This document shows, in pieces, positions 24,211-33,445 of a stretch of DNA of 64,000 bases. Numbering within the stretch: the stretch's first letter is position 1; every line of letters begins with the position of its first letter. Source of the stretch: Magnaporthiopsis rhizophila (Eukaryota; Ascomycota; Sordariomycetes; Magnaporthales; Magnaporthaceae); contig PYSS01000054.1 in NCBI GenBank assembly GCA_003049465.1, forward strand, positions 184,239-248,238. The letters are read 5' to 3'. The position numbers and the translations under genes are program-made. Under the pieces are notes generated by a model. It made no database searches. It was not told where the DNA came from and saw nothing but the letters and a program-made list of their open reading frames with translations.

Positions 24211-25007
24211 CGGGAGGCCGCCCCATCACAGCCGGGCAGGCTGGCGTGGCAGGTGCTGCCTCGACCGCCAGCCGTCGAACCATTTTAGGGGTTGACTAAT
24301 TAATTGTACTTGATATGATGATATCCCGGACAAGGCAGGACAACCCTTTGCTTTAAAGGCGTTTGGATAGAGGTAAACAGATGTTTAAATTTCATGGGTT
24401 TGGCCACAGCAATGTATAATGGCTCCTGTTGCAAAGGAAATGGACCCCACGCGGGGGACCTACTGTATTAGGACCCCGGTGCGGGTTAAGGCCGGCAAGT
24501 TGCCTAATATCCTTATCACGCACCTGTATATATAAAGCAAAAAAAAAATCTCCCATTTTACGCTTTCGAATTGGAGGCCCGTAACCTCGACACTAACGAT
24601 CCGCTCTCTCTCTCTCTCTCTCGCCCACCGGCCCCACTCGTTTTTCCCAACTTTACTTTTATTTTTCATGCTTTTTGCCATGTCTCAGCCCTACCTACTG
24701 GGGATCTGTTTGCCGCAGCGGCGTGGGGAAGCGGATCGCTTGCCGCGCGCCCAAATCATTGGTCAGGGGGTTGCGTACCTCCAGCATGACGCCATGGCCC
24801 GCCCTGGCTGTGTCGCGCGAGTTCCCGCAAGAGGGCAAAGTTGGATGGTGCAGGGCTCCAAGCACAACCCGCCTCTGCGCCGTAATCATCTGCTTGTTAA
24901 ACGATGCGAGGCATACTGGGAATGGGTTAATATTTTTTTTTTTTCATATACTGGCCTATTATTGCGCTATCCACCCACTCGCGCATATACTGAAATTTAC
25001 GGGCTTC
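24211..25007. other. Intergenic region with CT microsatellite
   Basis: About 800 bp between convergent genes. No gene seen. A (CT)n tract lies at about 24604-24622 and A/T homopolymers at about 24540-24550 and 24932-24945. Confidence 0.5.
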
Positions 25008-25979
25008 TTACTGCCGTCCATCGCGACGCCTGCTCAGGATCTGCGCAACCTCGCAGAAAAGGCGCGGTAACAGGGCCTTACCCTCCTCCACCTTGTTGTC
25101 CGGCCTGGGCGAGACGGCCGGCTTGGGCGCGTATCCTAGCCGAACCAGCATGGTGTGGATCAGCGTGCGGACGATAATATCTACCACCTGGTGCAGAAGT
25201 AGCTGCTGCCTGAAGCTCGCGGCATCGGCTCGCAGATCCCAGCCTGGCCCGTCGGGACCCATTTGTGGTGGCATGGTGGCCAGGATGGACTCGAGCTGGC
25301 GCTGCACCAGCATATCGACGAGGTCGTGCACGGCCCTAATGAGGCGGTCCTGGAATTGTTTCCGGTCCTCGTCGTCTGCGCCATCTGGCTTGCCGCTGCT
25401 ACCGAACGGGGGCGGGGATGTAGCTGCAGCGGTGGCTTTGGCCGGAGACGGAGGAGAAGGGGCCATGGTGATGTTGTTGTTAGCGCTGCACAGCGCGACC
25501 AGCAGCGAGGCCACGCGATGACCTAGTGGGAAAGAATCGAGACGCTCAACCAAAAGATCGGAGAGGGCCTGTCTCGCCTCCTTGGTCGTCATGAAGGTCC
25601 GTTTCCTCTCGCCGTCCCGGCGGCAGAAGGACAGCGGGATCCGGGCGCGCGAGAGCACCAAGTGCGTCGCATAGACGCCTATACCCAGACCCGCGGCGCA
25701 GATGAACATGTGCCATGGGCCGAGCGGGTCAGGGCTCCGAAAGCAGAACGCCACCAGCTGCGGCAGTCGGTCCAGGGCGGCGTCGATGTCGGCGTCGATG
25801 AGGGCTTGCTGGTAGTCCTCGCCGGTGAGAAAGAGCTTGTACCTTGTGCGCTGGAGCACGTAGCGCAGGACTTCTGCGTCAGTGCGCATTACGCCGCGGA
25901 CGAGGATTATGGCGCCCGAGTCGAGGATGGGTGGGATGTGTGGTGGTGTCGGCCGAGATCCGGCCACGTTGAGGGGCAT
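25008..25979 (-). CDS. Hypothetical protein, possible single membrane segment
   Basis: A single exon of 323 aa starting at ATG 25979. No family is recognised. Visible features are a hydrophobic stretch at about 89-112 (WHMFICAAGLGIGVYATHLVL) flanked by basic residues, a low-complexity Pro/Ala/Ser linker at about 172-198 (PSPPSPAKATAAATSPPPFG), and a helical C-terminal half with DLVDMLVQRQLESIL and VVDIIVRTLIHTMLVRLGY. The composition matches real genes of the window. It may be a lineage-restricted organelle-membrane protein, but that is a guess. Confidence 0.55.
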   Translation of the reverse strand: MPLNVAGSRPTPPHIPPILDSGAIILVRGVMRTDAEVLRYVLQRTRYKLFLTGEDYQQALIDADIDAALDRLPQLVAFCFRSPDPLGPWHMFICAAGLGIGVYATHLVLSRARIPLSFCRRDGERKRTFMTTKEARQALSDLLVERLDSFPLGHRVASLLVALCSANNNITMAPSPPSPAKATAAATSPPPFGSSGKPDGADDEDRKQFQDRLIRAVHDLVDMLVQRQLESILATMPPQMGPDGPGWDLRADAASFRQQLLLHQVVDIIVRTLIHTMLVRLGYAPKPAVSPRPDNKVEEGKALLPRLFCEVAQILSRRRDGRQ

Positions 25980-26214
25980 CGTGAGATAGAAGGGTACGTT
26001 TCTTGTGATGCGTCTGTCTGTCTGTCCGGTTTCTGTCTGTGTGGCTTGCCGTGGGTTGGCGGCGCTGCCTCCCCTGCGCTGGTCTATTATATATTATCCT
26101 AAACTGCCGTTTAGCGGGGGGAACCCGGCGTTGTCTCTCGGTTCGGTCGGACAAAGGAAAAGCATGATAATGGGCCGGCGCCCGCAACGACAGATGTCTG
26201 CAACCACCATTGTC

Positions 26215-27437
26215 TCAAGCTTCCACAGGCTTCCTCGCAACCATCAGGAACATGGGCGTGAACAAGCCCTCCCGTCCACCCTGCACCAGCGCATCCGCCG
26301 CCTTGGCCAGGCTGTCAGCCGTCTTCCTCGTCCCCGGCGGCGCCAGCCCTACCGTTTCCAACGCCCACATGAAGGCATGAGCCACAGTCCTGCCCGCGGG
26401 CGTCATGCGCAGCGTCGACACCAGGTCGCCCACGTTCTGAGCGCAGCGCCAGGAGCTCCCGTCCAGCGGCCAGTACCACGGCGTGGCTTGGCGGTTGCCA
26501 GCATCGAGGGTTGTGGCCAGATCCTCGTGCTCGAGCAGCTCAAATCCTGCGGCGCGTATGCCGGCGAGTGCGTCGCGAGCCGTCCTCAGGTTGGCGATGC
26601 CGTCGCCTTGCTCGATGTCGAGCCGGATCTGGCGGTGGCGCAGGTTCGTGTCGTCGTAGGCGTCCGTCATGACCCATTCGTAGACGCCGAAGACGCCGCC
26701 CGGTTTGAGGACGCGGTAGATTTGGGCGTAGACGCCTTGAAGTGTTGGCGCGTGGCAGGTTGCTTCGATGGCGTACACGGCGTCGAATGTGTTTTCGGCG
26801 AAGGGCATGTTCTGTGGCCTGTGTTAACTTTTGCTCTCCTCTGCTTGCCTGGATTACTCTTGAGACCTCTTACCATAAAATCTCCCTGCACAAACCGCAG
26901 CTGCTCCGATAGCCCCTCCAGCTCGGCATATCGCGTCGCCCGTTCGACCTGGTACTCGTTGAGGTTGACGCCCGTGACGTGCGCACCCGTGAACTTGGCC
27001 ATCTGCCTCGCTGGCCCGCCCACGCCGCAGCCGACGTCGAGCACCCTGGCACCTTTCTTAATGTCCATCCGGTGCGCCAGGTACTGCTCGTGGCGAGCGA
27101 TGGCGGCGTGGAAGGACTCGCCATACGCAAAGCGGCAGAAGTGGAACGACTGGCTCCAGCCGTACTCGTACAGGTCCGTCGCCAGGTTATAGTACTGCCG
27201 TGTTAGGGATGCGTAGTCGGAGCGGCGGGCCTCGCGAGTCGAGGCCGTCTCGCCGCTGGCGGTCTTGTTGTCCCAATGCTGGAAGTACTGGTCCACTGCG
27301 GCCTGCTGGGCTGAGTGGTCTTTTCGGAGGAGCGAGCTGAGGCCGCCCTTGTTGGTCGACGTGTCCTTGTGGAGGGCTTTTTCGAACGTCACGCGGGAGG
27401 CGTGCGTCTCGGGAGAAGGCTTCTGGTAGTGTGACAT
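26215..27437 (-). CDS. Erg6-like SAM-dependent sterol C-methyltransferase paralogue
   Basis: Two exons, 27437-26874 and 26811-26215 (intron 62 nt, phase 0), give 386 aa, the usual Erg6 length. The Erg6 signatures are YEYGWSQSFHF (sterol-binding region I type), the SAM motif VLDVGCGVGGPAR, GVNLNEYQVERA, FDAVYAIEATCHAP, and VLKPGGVFGVYEWVMTD. The C-terminal sterol methyltransferase domain is present (TLRMTPAGRTVAHAFMWALE). Sterol 24-C-methylation in ergosterol synthesis is the family role. In this subtelomeric position a second copy besides a core ERG6 is likely, with altered substrate possible. If transcription reads through the donor the frame stays open for only a short distance. Confidence 0.88.
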
Positions 27438-27811
27438 GTTGGATTGTGGGCTGCAAAAACGGAAACGGGAAGAAGCCGATGGAGAAAAGATGAGAGTGTT
27501 GAGGGTTGAGGGTTGAGATGTATAGAATCGGATGGAAGGAGTCGAGGCTTATATTAAGACCTGACCCCGTTGTCCCCTTTCTCCGTCTTCCATGTATTTT
27601 GGAAATTGTTTTATTTACCGCGCAGGCGAAAAGAGAACGCATGCGGAAAAGAAGACGGATTCGAACACGAATCTCGAACTCGAACGCGAATTCGAGTTCG
27701 GACACGAATGCGAGCATCACGAACACGAACACGACGCCAACCCCCGATTACTACTCACAGAATGTTGAATGAACAGCTATTCCTGCTGTGAGCAGTAAAA
27801 TAGCAAAACCA
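27438..27811. other. Intergenic region with degenerate CGAA repeats and an inverted repeat
   Basis: This 374-bp 5' flank of the methyltransferase gene holds a run of CGAAC/CGAAT elements (about 27660-27735). Within it is a perfect 10-bp inverted repeat. Confidence 0.6.
27675..27700. repeat. Perfect inverted repeat, 10-bp arms, 6-nt spacer
   Basis: Arms CGAACTCGAA (27675-27684) and TTCGAGTTCG (27691-27700) are exact reverse complements separated by CGCGAA. It lies about 240 bp upstream of the methyltransferase ATG. It could be a regulator binding site or a chance product of the surrounding CGAA-rich repeat. Confidence 0.7.
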
Positions 27812-28606
27812 TCAGCATCTTGTAGAACTAGAGATCGCGAGGACAGCCGCTACAGCATTCCGAAACAGCAGCCGCGCATGAACCCTGTGAAAAGCAAACA
27901 GCAAAGCTGGCAGCGGCCTGTCCTCGGAGGGATTGCAAGCGTGCGCAAGGTAGCTGACGGTAACCGTATCCACGGCTTCACCATCACCACTTGCAGGCTG
28001 CCTCACCACGGCGACGCGATGCATACCAGCAAAGATGCTGCGTGGGCCGCCGAAGCCGAACCCGAGATCGACAAAGGCTCGTGTGCTGGGGCTGGCGCTG
28101 CCCTGGCCAGTGTCAGCAGCGGATAAAGCCCCTGATGCAGACCCCTGTCCGCTATCAAGCACCTGGAACGTCCCCCACAGCTTAGAGCCCACAGGCTGCG
28201 GCCCCTCCGCCGGAAGCGACGAGGCAGTCCGGAAGTTCAGGTTGACAGCCGACGTCGCGCCCGGGCATTGAACATCGACAATTTCCCGCCCGTACAGCCT
28301 GTCGATCAGAACCCGTTCGGGGAAGATGACGGCGCCGTAGAAGAAGCTGCGCAGGAACCGCGTGATGATCTTCCCGTCCGTCCATCCGGCAGGGACGCGG
28401 ATGGTTGTCCAGAGGGCCTCGGTGCTGCCTCTGTGCTTGCGCGGGTTGACCAGCGCAAAGGCGCGGGATGATTTGAACTCGACCGGGGGGTCGAGCGTAG
28501 CCTGGATGTCGAGATTGGAGGTTGGGGCGAGGGCTATGACCACAGCGCAGAGGTAGCTACCGCCGGCTAGGGTGGCTGCACCGAGGAGGAGGCGGGTTAA
28601 AGACAT
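27812..28606 (-). CDS. Conserved-looking hypothetical protein with N-terminal membrane anchor
   Basis: A single exon of 264 aa from ATG 28606. Residues 4-27 are hydrophobic (LLLGAATLAGGSYLCAVVIAL) and could be a signal anchor. The soluble part includes AFALVNPRKHRGSTEALWTT, FFYGAVIFPERVLID and a C-terminal FHRVHARLLFRNAVAAVLAI helix. A middle segment is Gly/Ser/Ala-rich (GQGSASGALSAADTGQGSAS) and contains two copies of TGQGSAS/SGQGSAS, suggesting local duplication. No function is assigned. Good codon usage and a clean frame support it as a gene. Confidence 0.55.
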   Translation of the reverse strand: MSLTRLLLGAATLAGGSYLCAVVIALAPTSNLDIQATLDPPVEFKSSRAFALVNPRKHRGSTEALWTTIRVPAGWTDGKIITRFLRSFFYGAVIFPERVLIDRLYGREIVDVQCPGATSAVNLNFRTASSLPAEGPQPVGSKLWGTFQVLDSGQGSASGALSAADTGQGSASPSTRAFVDLGFGFGGPRSIFAGMHRVAVVRQPASGDGEAVDTVTVSYLAHACNPSEDRPLPALLFAFHRVHARLLFRNAVAAVLAISSSTRC

Positions 28607-28912
28607 TTGGTGGGATGTAGGGGATTATAGAAGAGGAGAGTAAAGGACGGCTGGCTGACGGTGGAAAATATTAAGGAGAGGTTTTGACACGGGCATCAGA
28701 TGAACCGGCATCATCCCTCCGGGCGTTCCGGAATTGGTGAGTCATTGCAGCCATTCACGAATAGGGTTGTGTTACTTTCTTTGTAATTCCTTGTAGTTCC
28801 TTTTTTTTTCTTTGGCAATACTGATACAAATCGAGTTGTTTAATGTCCAGGCTAGGTATCCGTCACAAGCTCAAGATTCAAGACGAGTTATTCATGGCAC
28901 TGGCAACTTCCC

Positions 28913-30361
28913 CTACCACAGAACAGTCAGCTTCAGGCCAACCGACTCGCCCTCCAGAGCGCAGATGGTGTTGTCCGCCAGCGGCTGCGGCCTGATCCAG
29001 CGGCCGCCAGTGCAGGTCGAGAACATGACGGTCTCGACACACATGAGGTGGCCGTCGGTGCAGCTGCCCGGGGGAGTCTGCGGGTTGGCTGGCGTCGACG
29101 GCCGCGAGGTGGGCTTGGCCGGCGTGGGCCTTGCAGAGTTGCAACCGCAGATGGGGCTGGTCGTCGGCTTCGGGGTAGCGGTGGATGACGCTGGCTTCGT
29201 GGGAGTCGAGGTGTTGGTGCTGGCTGTGGTCGGCTTCGCAGGAGTCGGGCTGGAAGGCCCACGGGTCGAGGTGGCAGAGGTTGGGATCGTGGTCGCGGTA
29301 GCCGAGCTCAAAGGCGCACGGGTCGAGGTCGAAGTCGAGGTCGGAGCCGCGGTAGTGGTAGCCGAGCTGGAGGTCGCGCGAGTTGCTGTAGTAGCAGCAG
29401 AAGAGGCAGGCGCAGATGTCGAGAGCACAAACGTAGTAGCCGAGCTCGAAGTCGCGCGGACCGACGTGGAGGTCGGGGTCACCGTCGTGGTGGCCGATGG
29501 CTGCGTGGTCGGCGTGGCCGTGCCCGACGGCTTGGCCGGAGCAGCGCCCTTGTTGTGCGGGTTGCCGTCACACTTTTGCGCAAGCAGCTTCGACGTGCCC
29601 TCGGGACGAAGAACGTTGCTGCCCGGGTTCGGGTACGAGATGGGAACCTGCTGCCTCAGCGCATCGTTGGTGCCGCAGCCGCCCGTCAGCGAGCCCAGGT
29701 TCGCCAGGAAGAAGTCTGGGTACTTTGGGGTCTGTCGCTTGCTCATGGCTGCTATCTCGCCCCGGTACTTGGAACGCCGGGTCGATTTCGAACCCTTGCC
29801 CGCCTTGACGGTGATAGGAGCGCAGTTCATGTAGATCTCGGGCGCGCCGCCGATGCGGTTGATCCAGATCCATCCGAACGTGTAGTCGCCGGGAGCAAAG
29901 TCGGCGGGGACGGTGAAGCTGAATGTGTCGGCCTTCTGGCCCGCCTCGAGGTTGCCTGGCTGGTTGGCTTTGGGGCAGCCACCCTCGATCGACTGGATCA
30001 CCTTGAAGTCCGAGTTCTTGGTCGGGGCGAAGCCCTCGGTCAGGCCGAACTGGCACGATCCTCCTCCGTGCACGGCGTGCCCGTCAAAGGACACCGTCTG
30101 CGGCTCGCCGATGATCACCGTGGTCGGCGCGCCGTCGATAATGAGCTTGCTGCCATCTCCTCCGGGCGCCTTGCATGGGTAGTTGCCGCCATCGGTGTCG
30201 AGCGGGTTCGTGGGGCCGTAGCCGGTGCCCTTGTAGGGTCGAGGCTCCGCGAGGGAAACATGGCGGCGCTCCAGGCTCCAGGACACGGCCGACGATGCGT
30301 CGATGGGGACGGCGATGATGGCCGCAGCCACGGCGAAGAGGATTTGCGTCGTCTTAACCAT
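28913..30361 (-). CDS. AA11-type lytic polysaccharide monooxygenase with C-terminal CBM19-like module
   Basis: A single exon of 482 aa from ATG 30361. The N-terminal hydrophobic signal (residues 1-22) is followed by SLERRHVSLAEPRPY, so the candidate copper-brace His lies directly after Arg-Arg. The LPMO core shows TDGGNYPCKAPGGDG, the second His in HAVHGGGSCQFGL, KVIQSIEGGCP and IGGAPEIYMNCAPITV, all typical of chitin-active AA11-like proteins. A Ser/Thr/Ala-rich linker (about 270-420) contains imperfect copies of RATSSSATT. The C-terminal 45 residues (CTDGHLMCV then FSTCTGGRW and ADNTIC) resemble a CBM19 chitin-binding module. It is expected to be secreted, oxidising chitin. Confidence 0.85.
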   Translation of the reverse strand: MVKTTQILFAVAAAIIAVPIDASSAVSWSLERRHVSLAEPRPYKGTGYGPTNPLDTDGGNYPCKAPGGDGSKLIIDGAPTTVIIGEPQTVSFDGHAVHGGGSCQFGLTEGFAPTKNSDFKVIQSIEGGCPKANQPGNLEAGQKADTFSFTVPADFAPGDYTFGWIWINRIGGAPEIYMNCAPITVKAGKGSKSTRRSKYRGEIAAMSKRQTPKYPDFFLANLGSLTGGCGTNDALRQQVPISYPNPGSNVLRPEGTSKLLAQKCDGNPHNKGAAPAKPSGTATPTTQPSATTTVTPTSTSVRATSSSATTFVLSTSAPASSAATTATRATSSSATTTAAPTSTSTSTRAPLSSATATTIPTSATSTRGPSSPTPAKPTTASTNTSTPTKPASSTATPKPTTSPICGCNSARPTPAKPTSRPSTPANPQTPPGSCTDGHLMCVETVMFSTCTGGRWIRPQPLADNTICALEGESVGLKLTVLW

Positions 30362-31084
30362 GGTCGCAGGTGGCGGCGGGATCTGGGAGGAAGTCGTAGA
30401 CAGGGTTGTTGCGAAGAGAAGAGGTAGGTCGGAGAGTTCCCGCTCAGCGTATGCTGTTGAAGAGGCAGGTGGGTGGGTGGACTCGTTGTTGGTCCGACCG
30501 TGAGGATGGGATGAGGTGAAAGTGACGAGTGATCGAGCGTGACGCAGAATAAATAGGGAAAAAATTGTGATACTCGAAGTGGCCGCGATGGTTCCAAAAC
30601 ATTGCCATTGTCCTGGAAGAAACAAGTCTACTCTCTCCTTGTTGACTCCTGCACTTGCGCGAACAAAGGGTTCGTGAGTGGGTGGTTATGCAATCCAGCG
30701 CGGCTTGAATGGAGCCAGGTGCCGACTGTCGACACTGGAGGACACTGGTAAACCCCGTTGGAACCAGCCACACGTCCCAACGGATCCGGATGCAATGGAT
30801 GGCTGCAAAAAGTTTTGGAGAGAAGTACGATATTCACCTCGTCGATTCTATGTACAACTCGAGGCAAACGACTCTCAAAAGAACGACTGTCATTTCTCCA
30901 TCCGATAGATCCAGCGCCAACTACAAACCCGCTGGTATAATGCTATGATGAGCGAGTGACAAAGGAAAGAAATGCCAGATGGCCCACCACTGCCGTTTCC
31001 ACAAATGCCTATGTTGGCGCAAGCCACTTTTGCCATCATTATGTCCAGTCACCCACATAACAAGTCGCGTCAAGCCATCGCCAT
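30362..31084. other. Intergenic region
   Basis: 723 bp between the LPMO start and the 3' end of the next minus-strand gene. No gene was recognised; it presumably holds the LPMO promoter. Confidence 0.4.
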
Positions 31085-31648
31085 CTAGCAGACAAGGCTG
31101 GGCTTCTTCTTCTTGCCGCCGGTAAACTTGCACGAGGCGCTGTTCTTAATGGCGAGGTTGATGAAGCCGCCGTGGCCCTTGCTCTGGAAGGTGTTTCCCT
31201 TGGTCATGTAGAAGCAGTCGTAGTCGGTGTGCAGGGGACCCCGCTTCAGCTTGGCGTTGATCAAGCCGGTGATGCCATTCGGGTTCGAGAGCTCGTAACC
31301 GACATTGTTGCAGATGACGGCCGGGTATTTGGCCGGGTCGGGGTTATTGGCCCACATGTCTTCGACCGTCGCCTTGGTGAACTGCTCGCGGGCCGACGTC
31401 CATCCCTTGATATTCTGGATCAGATTGATGCCGGCCTTGGCGGCCTTGGCAGCGAGCTCGCTTCCGACCGAGATGGCGATCGTCGTCACGATGCCCGTGA
31501 TGATCGCGCGCTTCTCCAGGTGTCCCTCCTCGGCCATAGCCACGGTGTCGTCGCGGGTGGCGAGCTCGACGGCCTCAGCCTGCCGCATGATGGGAGCAGG
31601 GGCCGCGAGGACGGGGAGTGCGAAGATGAAAAGGGCCTTGAGCTGCAT
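31085..31648 (-). CDS. Small secreted protein with Kex2-type propeptide
   Basis: A single exon of 187 aa from ATG 31648. The signal peptide (LFIFALPVLAAPAP) is followed by an acidic propeptide ending in HLEKR, a classical Kex2 cleavage site. The mature part starts AIITGIVTTIAISVGSELAAKAAKAG, an amphipathic/hydrophobic helix. A globular region follows with four Cys residues (VICNNVGYEL, YDCFYM, SASCKF and the C-terminal Cys), a possible two-disulphide fold. It ends in a basic GGKKKKPSLVC tail. I do not assign a family with certainty; it resembles uncharacterised secreted fungal proteins (DUF7888-like). An effector-like or antimicrobial role is only an inference from architecture. Confidence 0.75.
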   Translation of the reverse strand: MQLKALFIFALPVLAAPAPIMRQAEAVELATRDDTVAMAEEGHLEKRAIITGIVTTIAISVGSELAAKAAKAGINLIQNIKGWTSAREQFTKATVEDMWANNPDPAKYPAVICNNVGYELSNPNGITGLINAKLKRGPLHTDYDCFYMTKGNTFQSKGHGGFINLAIKNSASCKFTGGKKKKPSLVC

Positions 31649-33445
31649 TTTAAAGGTTGTGGCGAGAGTGGGGCCTTTGGGGTGATGGGTTGGGTGAGAG
31701 GGATCGGAAGATGGGAGGGAAAGGATGGAAACAAAGGAAAAAACAGAAAGGAAATAACAGAAAGGAAAATAAATGTTTATAAATAAGAAAAGGAAAGTGA
31801 AAGCTGATGGACCGATGACGATGGAGAAAAAAAAAGGGGGAAACAGGAAATTGTACATTCAGGGGATACGAACATACTTATAACCAGAAATTTTCTATGC
31901 CTGTCATCATGACAAGAGGTTCAAACGGGCGAAAAGAGCATCTTTCGCCTCAGATGTCCGTATCGAGCAGGATAGCCAAGCATAATGGCGCCGCTGTTCC
32001 ACGGATCCCGGCAAACGAGCTCTTGGATGGGTGCCTTTGAACGGCCTGTCGCATGAACTCGAAACGGGGGCACTTGATGACTGCTCCAACCTTTCTTGAA
32101 ATGTCCACATTTTAAAGTATCCCGCAGATCACCAACCTTGTTTGTCGATGGACGGAGTGGTAAAACCCTTTTGCCGCTCCTAAACAGGTTGGAGAAATCT
32201 CGCCGTGGGTTTCGAATCCGAATGCATTTTGCGATATCAAGCCAAGATACAGACACGGGTGTTGCTGACTGGGGGGCTTTGCCAGGAGGTACCCGGTTTT
32301 TACACCGAAGACACCACACCGTCCCCGGACCCTGGACAGGGGACAGCCTTGTCGGGCCCGAACCGGCGGGCCTGCTCCACCCATGCGCTCAGGGGCAGCA
32401 GCCAATGAGCCGTTCGGGTGGATTCCTGGCAGTGCCTGCCATTGAAAAGGGGGCGGGACTTTATAATGCTAATGCAGCGGGGCTTTGCAGCTTTAAAAAT
32501 AGCAGAACATCTCTTGGTACTCGCTGTGGGAATCTTTCCCCTCAGTATGTTTCTCGGTAGGTGTTTCTCGGCAGGCTGTGTGCTGGGCCGGGAGAACTGA
32601 ACACGAGATCGGGACTGGAGCACGGGTGGCGCGAAACGTAAATAATTCCGGGTTGCCCCTTTCCTTGGGTCGTGTGACACACACGTCCATCAAGGATCAT
32701 GGTTGGATAGGTGCCTCTGATTGGCGAAAGGAGACCATAGGGCTGGGTTTCCCACAAGACGATTCGGTCTGGGCTCAAAAACAACCTGCTCAGATGACAC
32801 CCGAAGCCATTAAAGCATGTCCAGCTGCCAACCAAGGTGTGGCAAATGTGCTGGGAGGATATGCGAACTACTGATGTCAAGTGGCACGACCCTGGGCCCC
32901 TTGGCGCTGGGGGAGCAAAAAGGAATCGATAGGAAAAGCGAGCTGACCGGCTACCTAAACACTGCTTCCGCCGCCTTGGGTGTGCGTCTGCGGATAATCG
33001 GATCTTTGACAACAGGTAGTCATTGGTTGCGTACTAGTGGCATGCGCCGAGGGCTCAGGCGTAGCCCCTGAGGCGTCTCTAGGTCCATATAACGAGGGAC
33101 AGCCACATTCCTCCCTCCTTTCTCCTTATTCTACTGTACAGAACGACACCACTTCGGTCCTACCGGCGTCCACCCACTGGTCCAGCCTTACCGGCATCCA
33201 CTCACTATTCCAGCCTATCATAGACAATGGGACGAGCGAAGCGAACATGACCCACATGCCGAGGGTACCGACTTGACCCGTACGTGGGGTAGGTAACACG
33301 CTGCCAGCGACTTGGCTGCGACGTTGGCGAGAAGGGATCAGCCGGGGTACCAAGATTAGACTTTGCTCTCTCTTCTTTCCCACCCATCATAGTTTCTAAC
33401 GGGCCGTCGCGGATGCTCCCCAGAGTTGGCAACGAATCCTATCGG
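31649..33445. other. Long gene-poor interval
   Basis: 1.8 kb. A homopolymer-rich 5' flank of the secreted protein gene (31730-31860) is followed by about 1.5 kb in which frames on both strands lack motifs, a start with leader, or consistent splicing. Nothing is supported. It could hold an unrecognised remnant or a non-coding transcript. Confidence 0.4.

Noticed and set aside
26005..27192. 395-codon plus-strand frame
   Set aside because: It lies antisense to the Erg6-like gene, whose motifs and splice phases are secure.
28812..29834. 340-codon plus-strand frame opposite the LPMO linker
   Set aside because: It mirrors the Ser/Thr-rich repetitive linker and has Val/Glu/Ala low complexity; the minus strand carries clear LPMO motifs.
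32203..32220. GGTTTCGAATCC-like string resembling a tRNA B box
   Set aside because: It has an extra base relative to the consensus, and no A box or cloverleaf could be placed around it.
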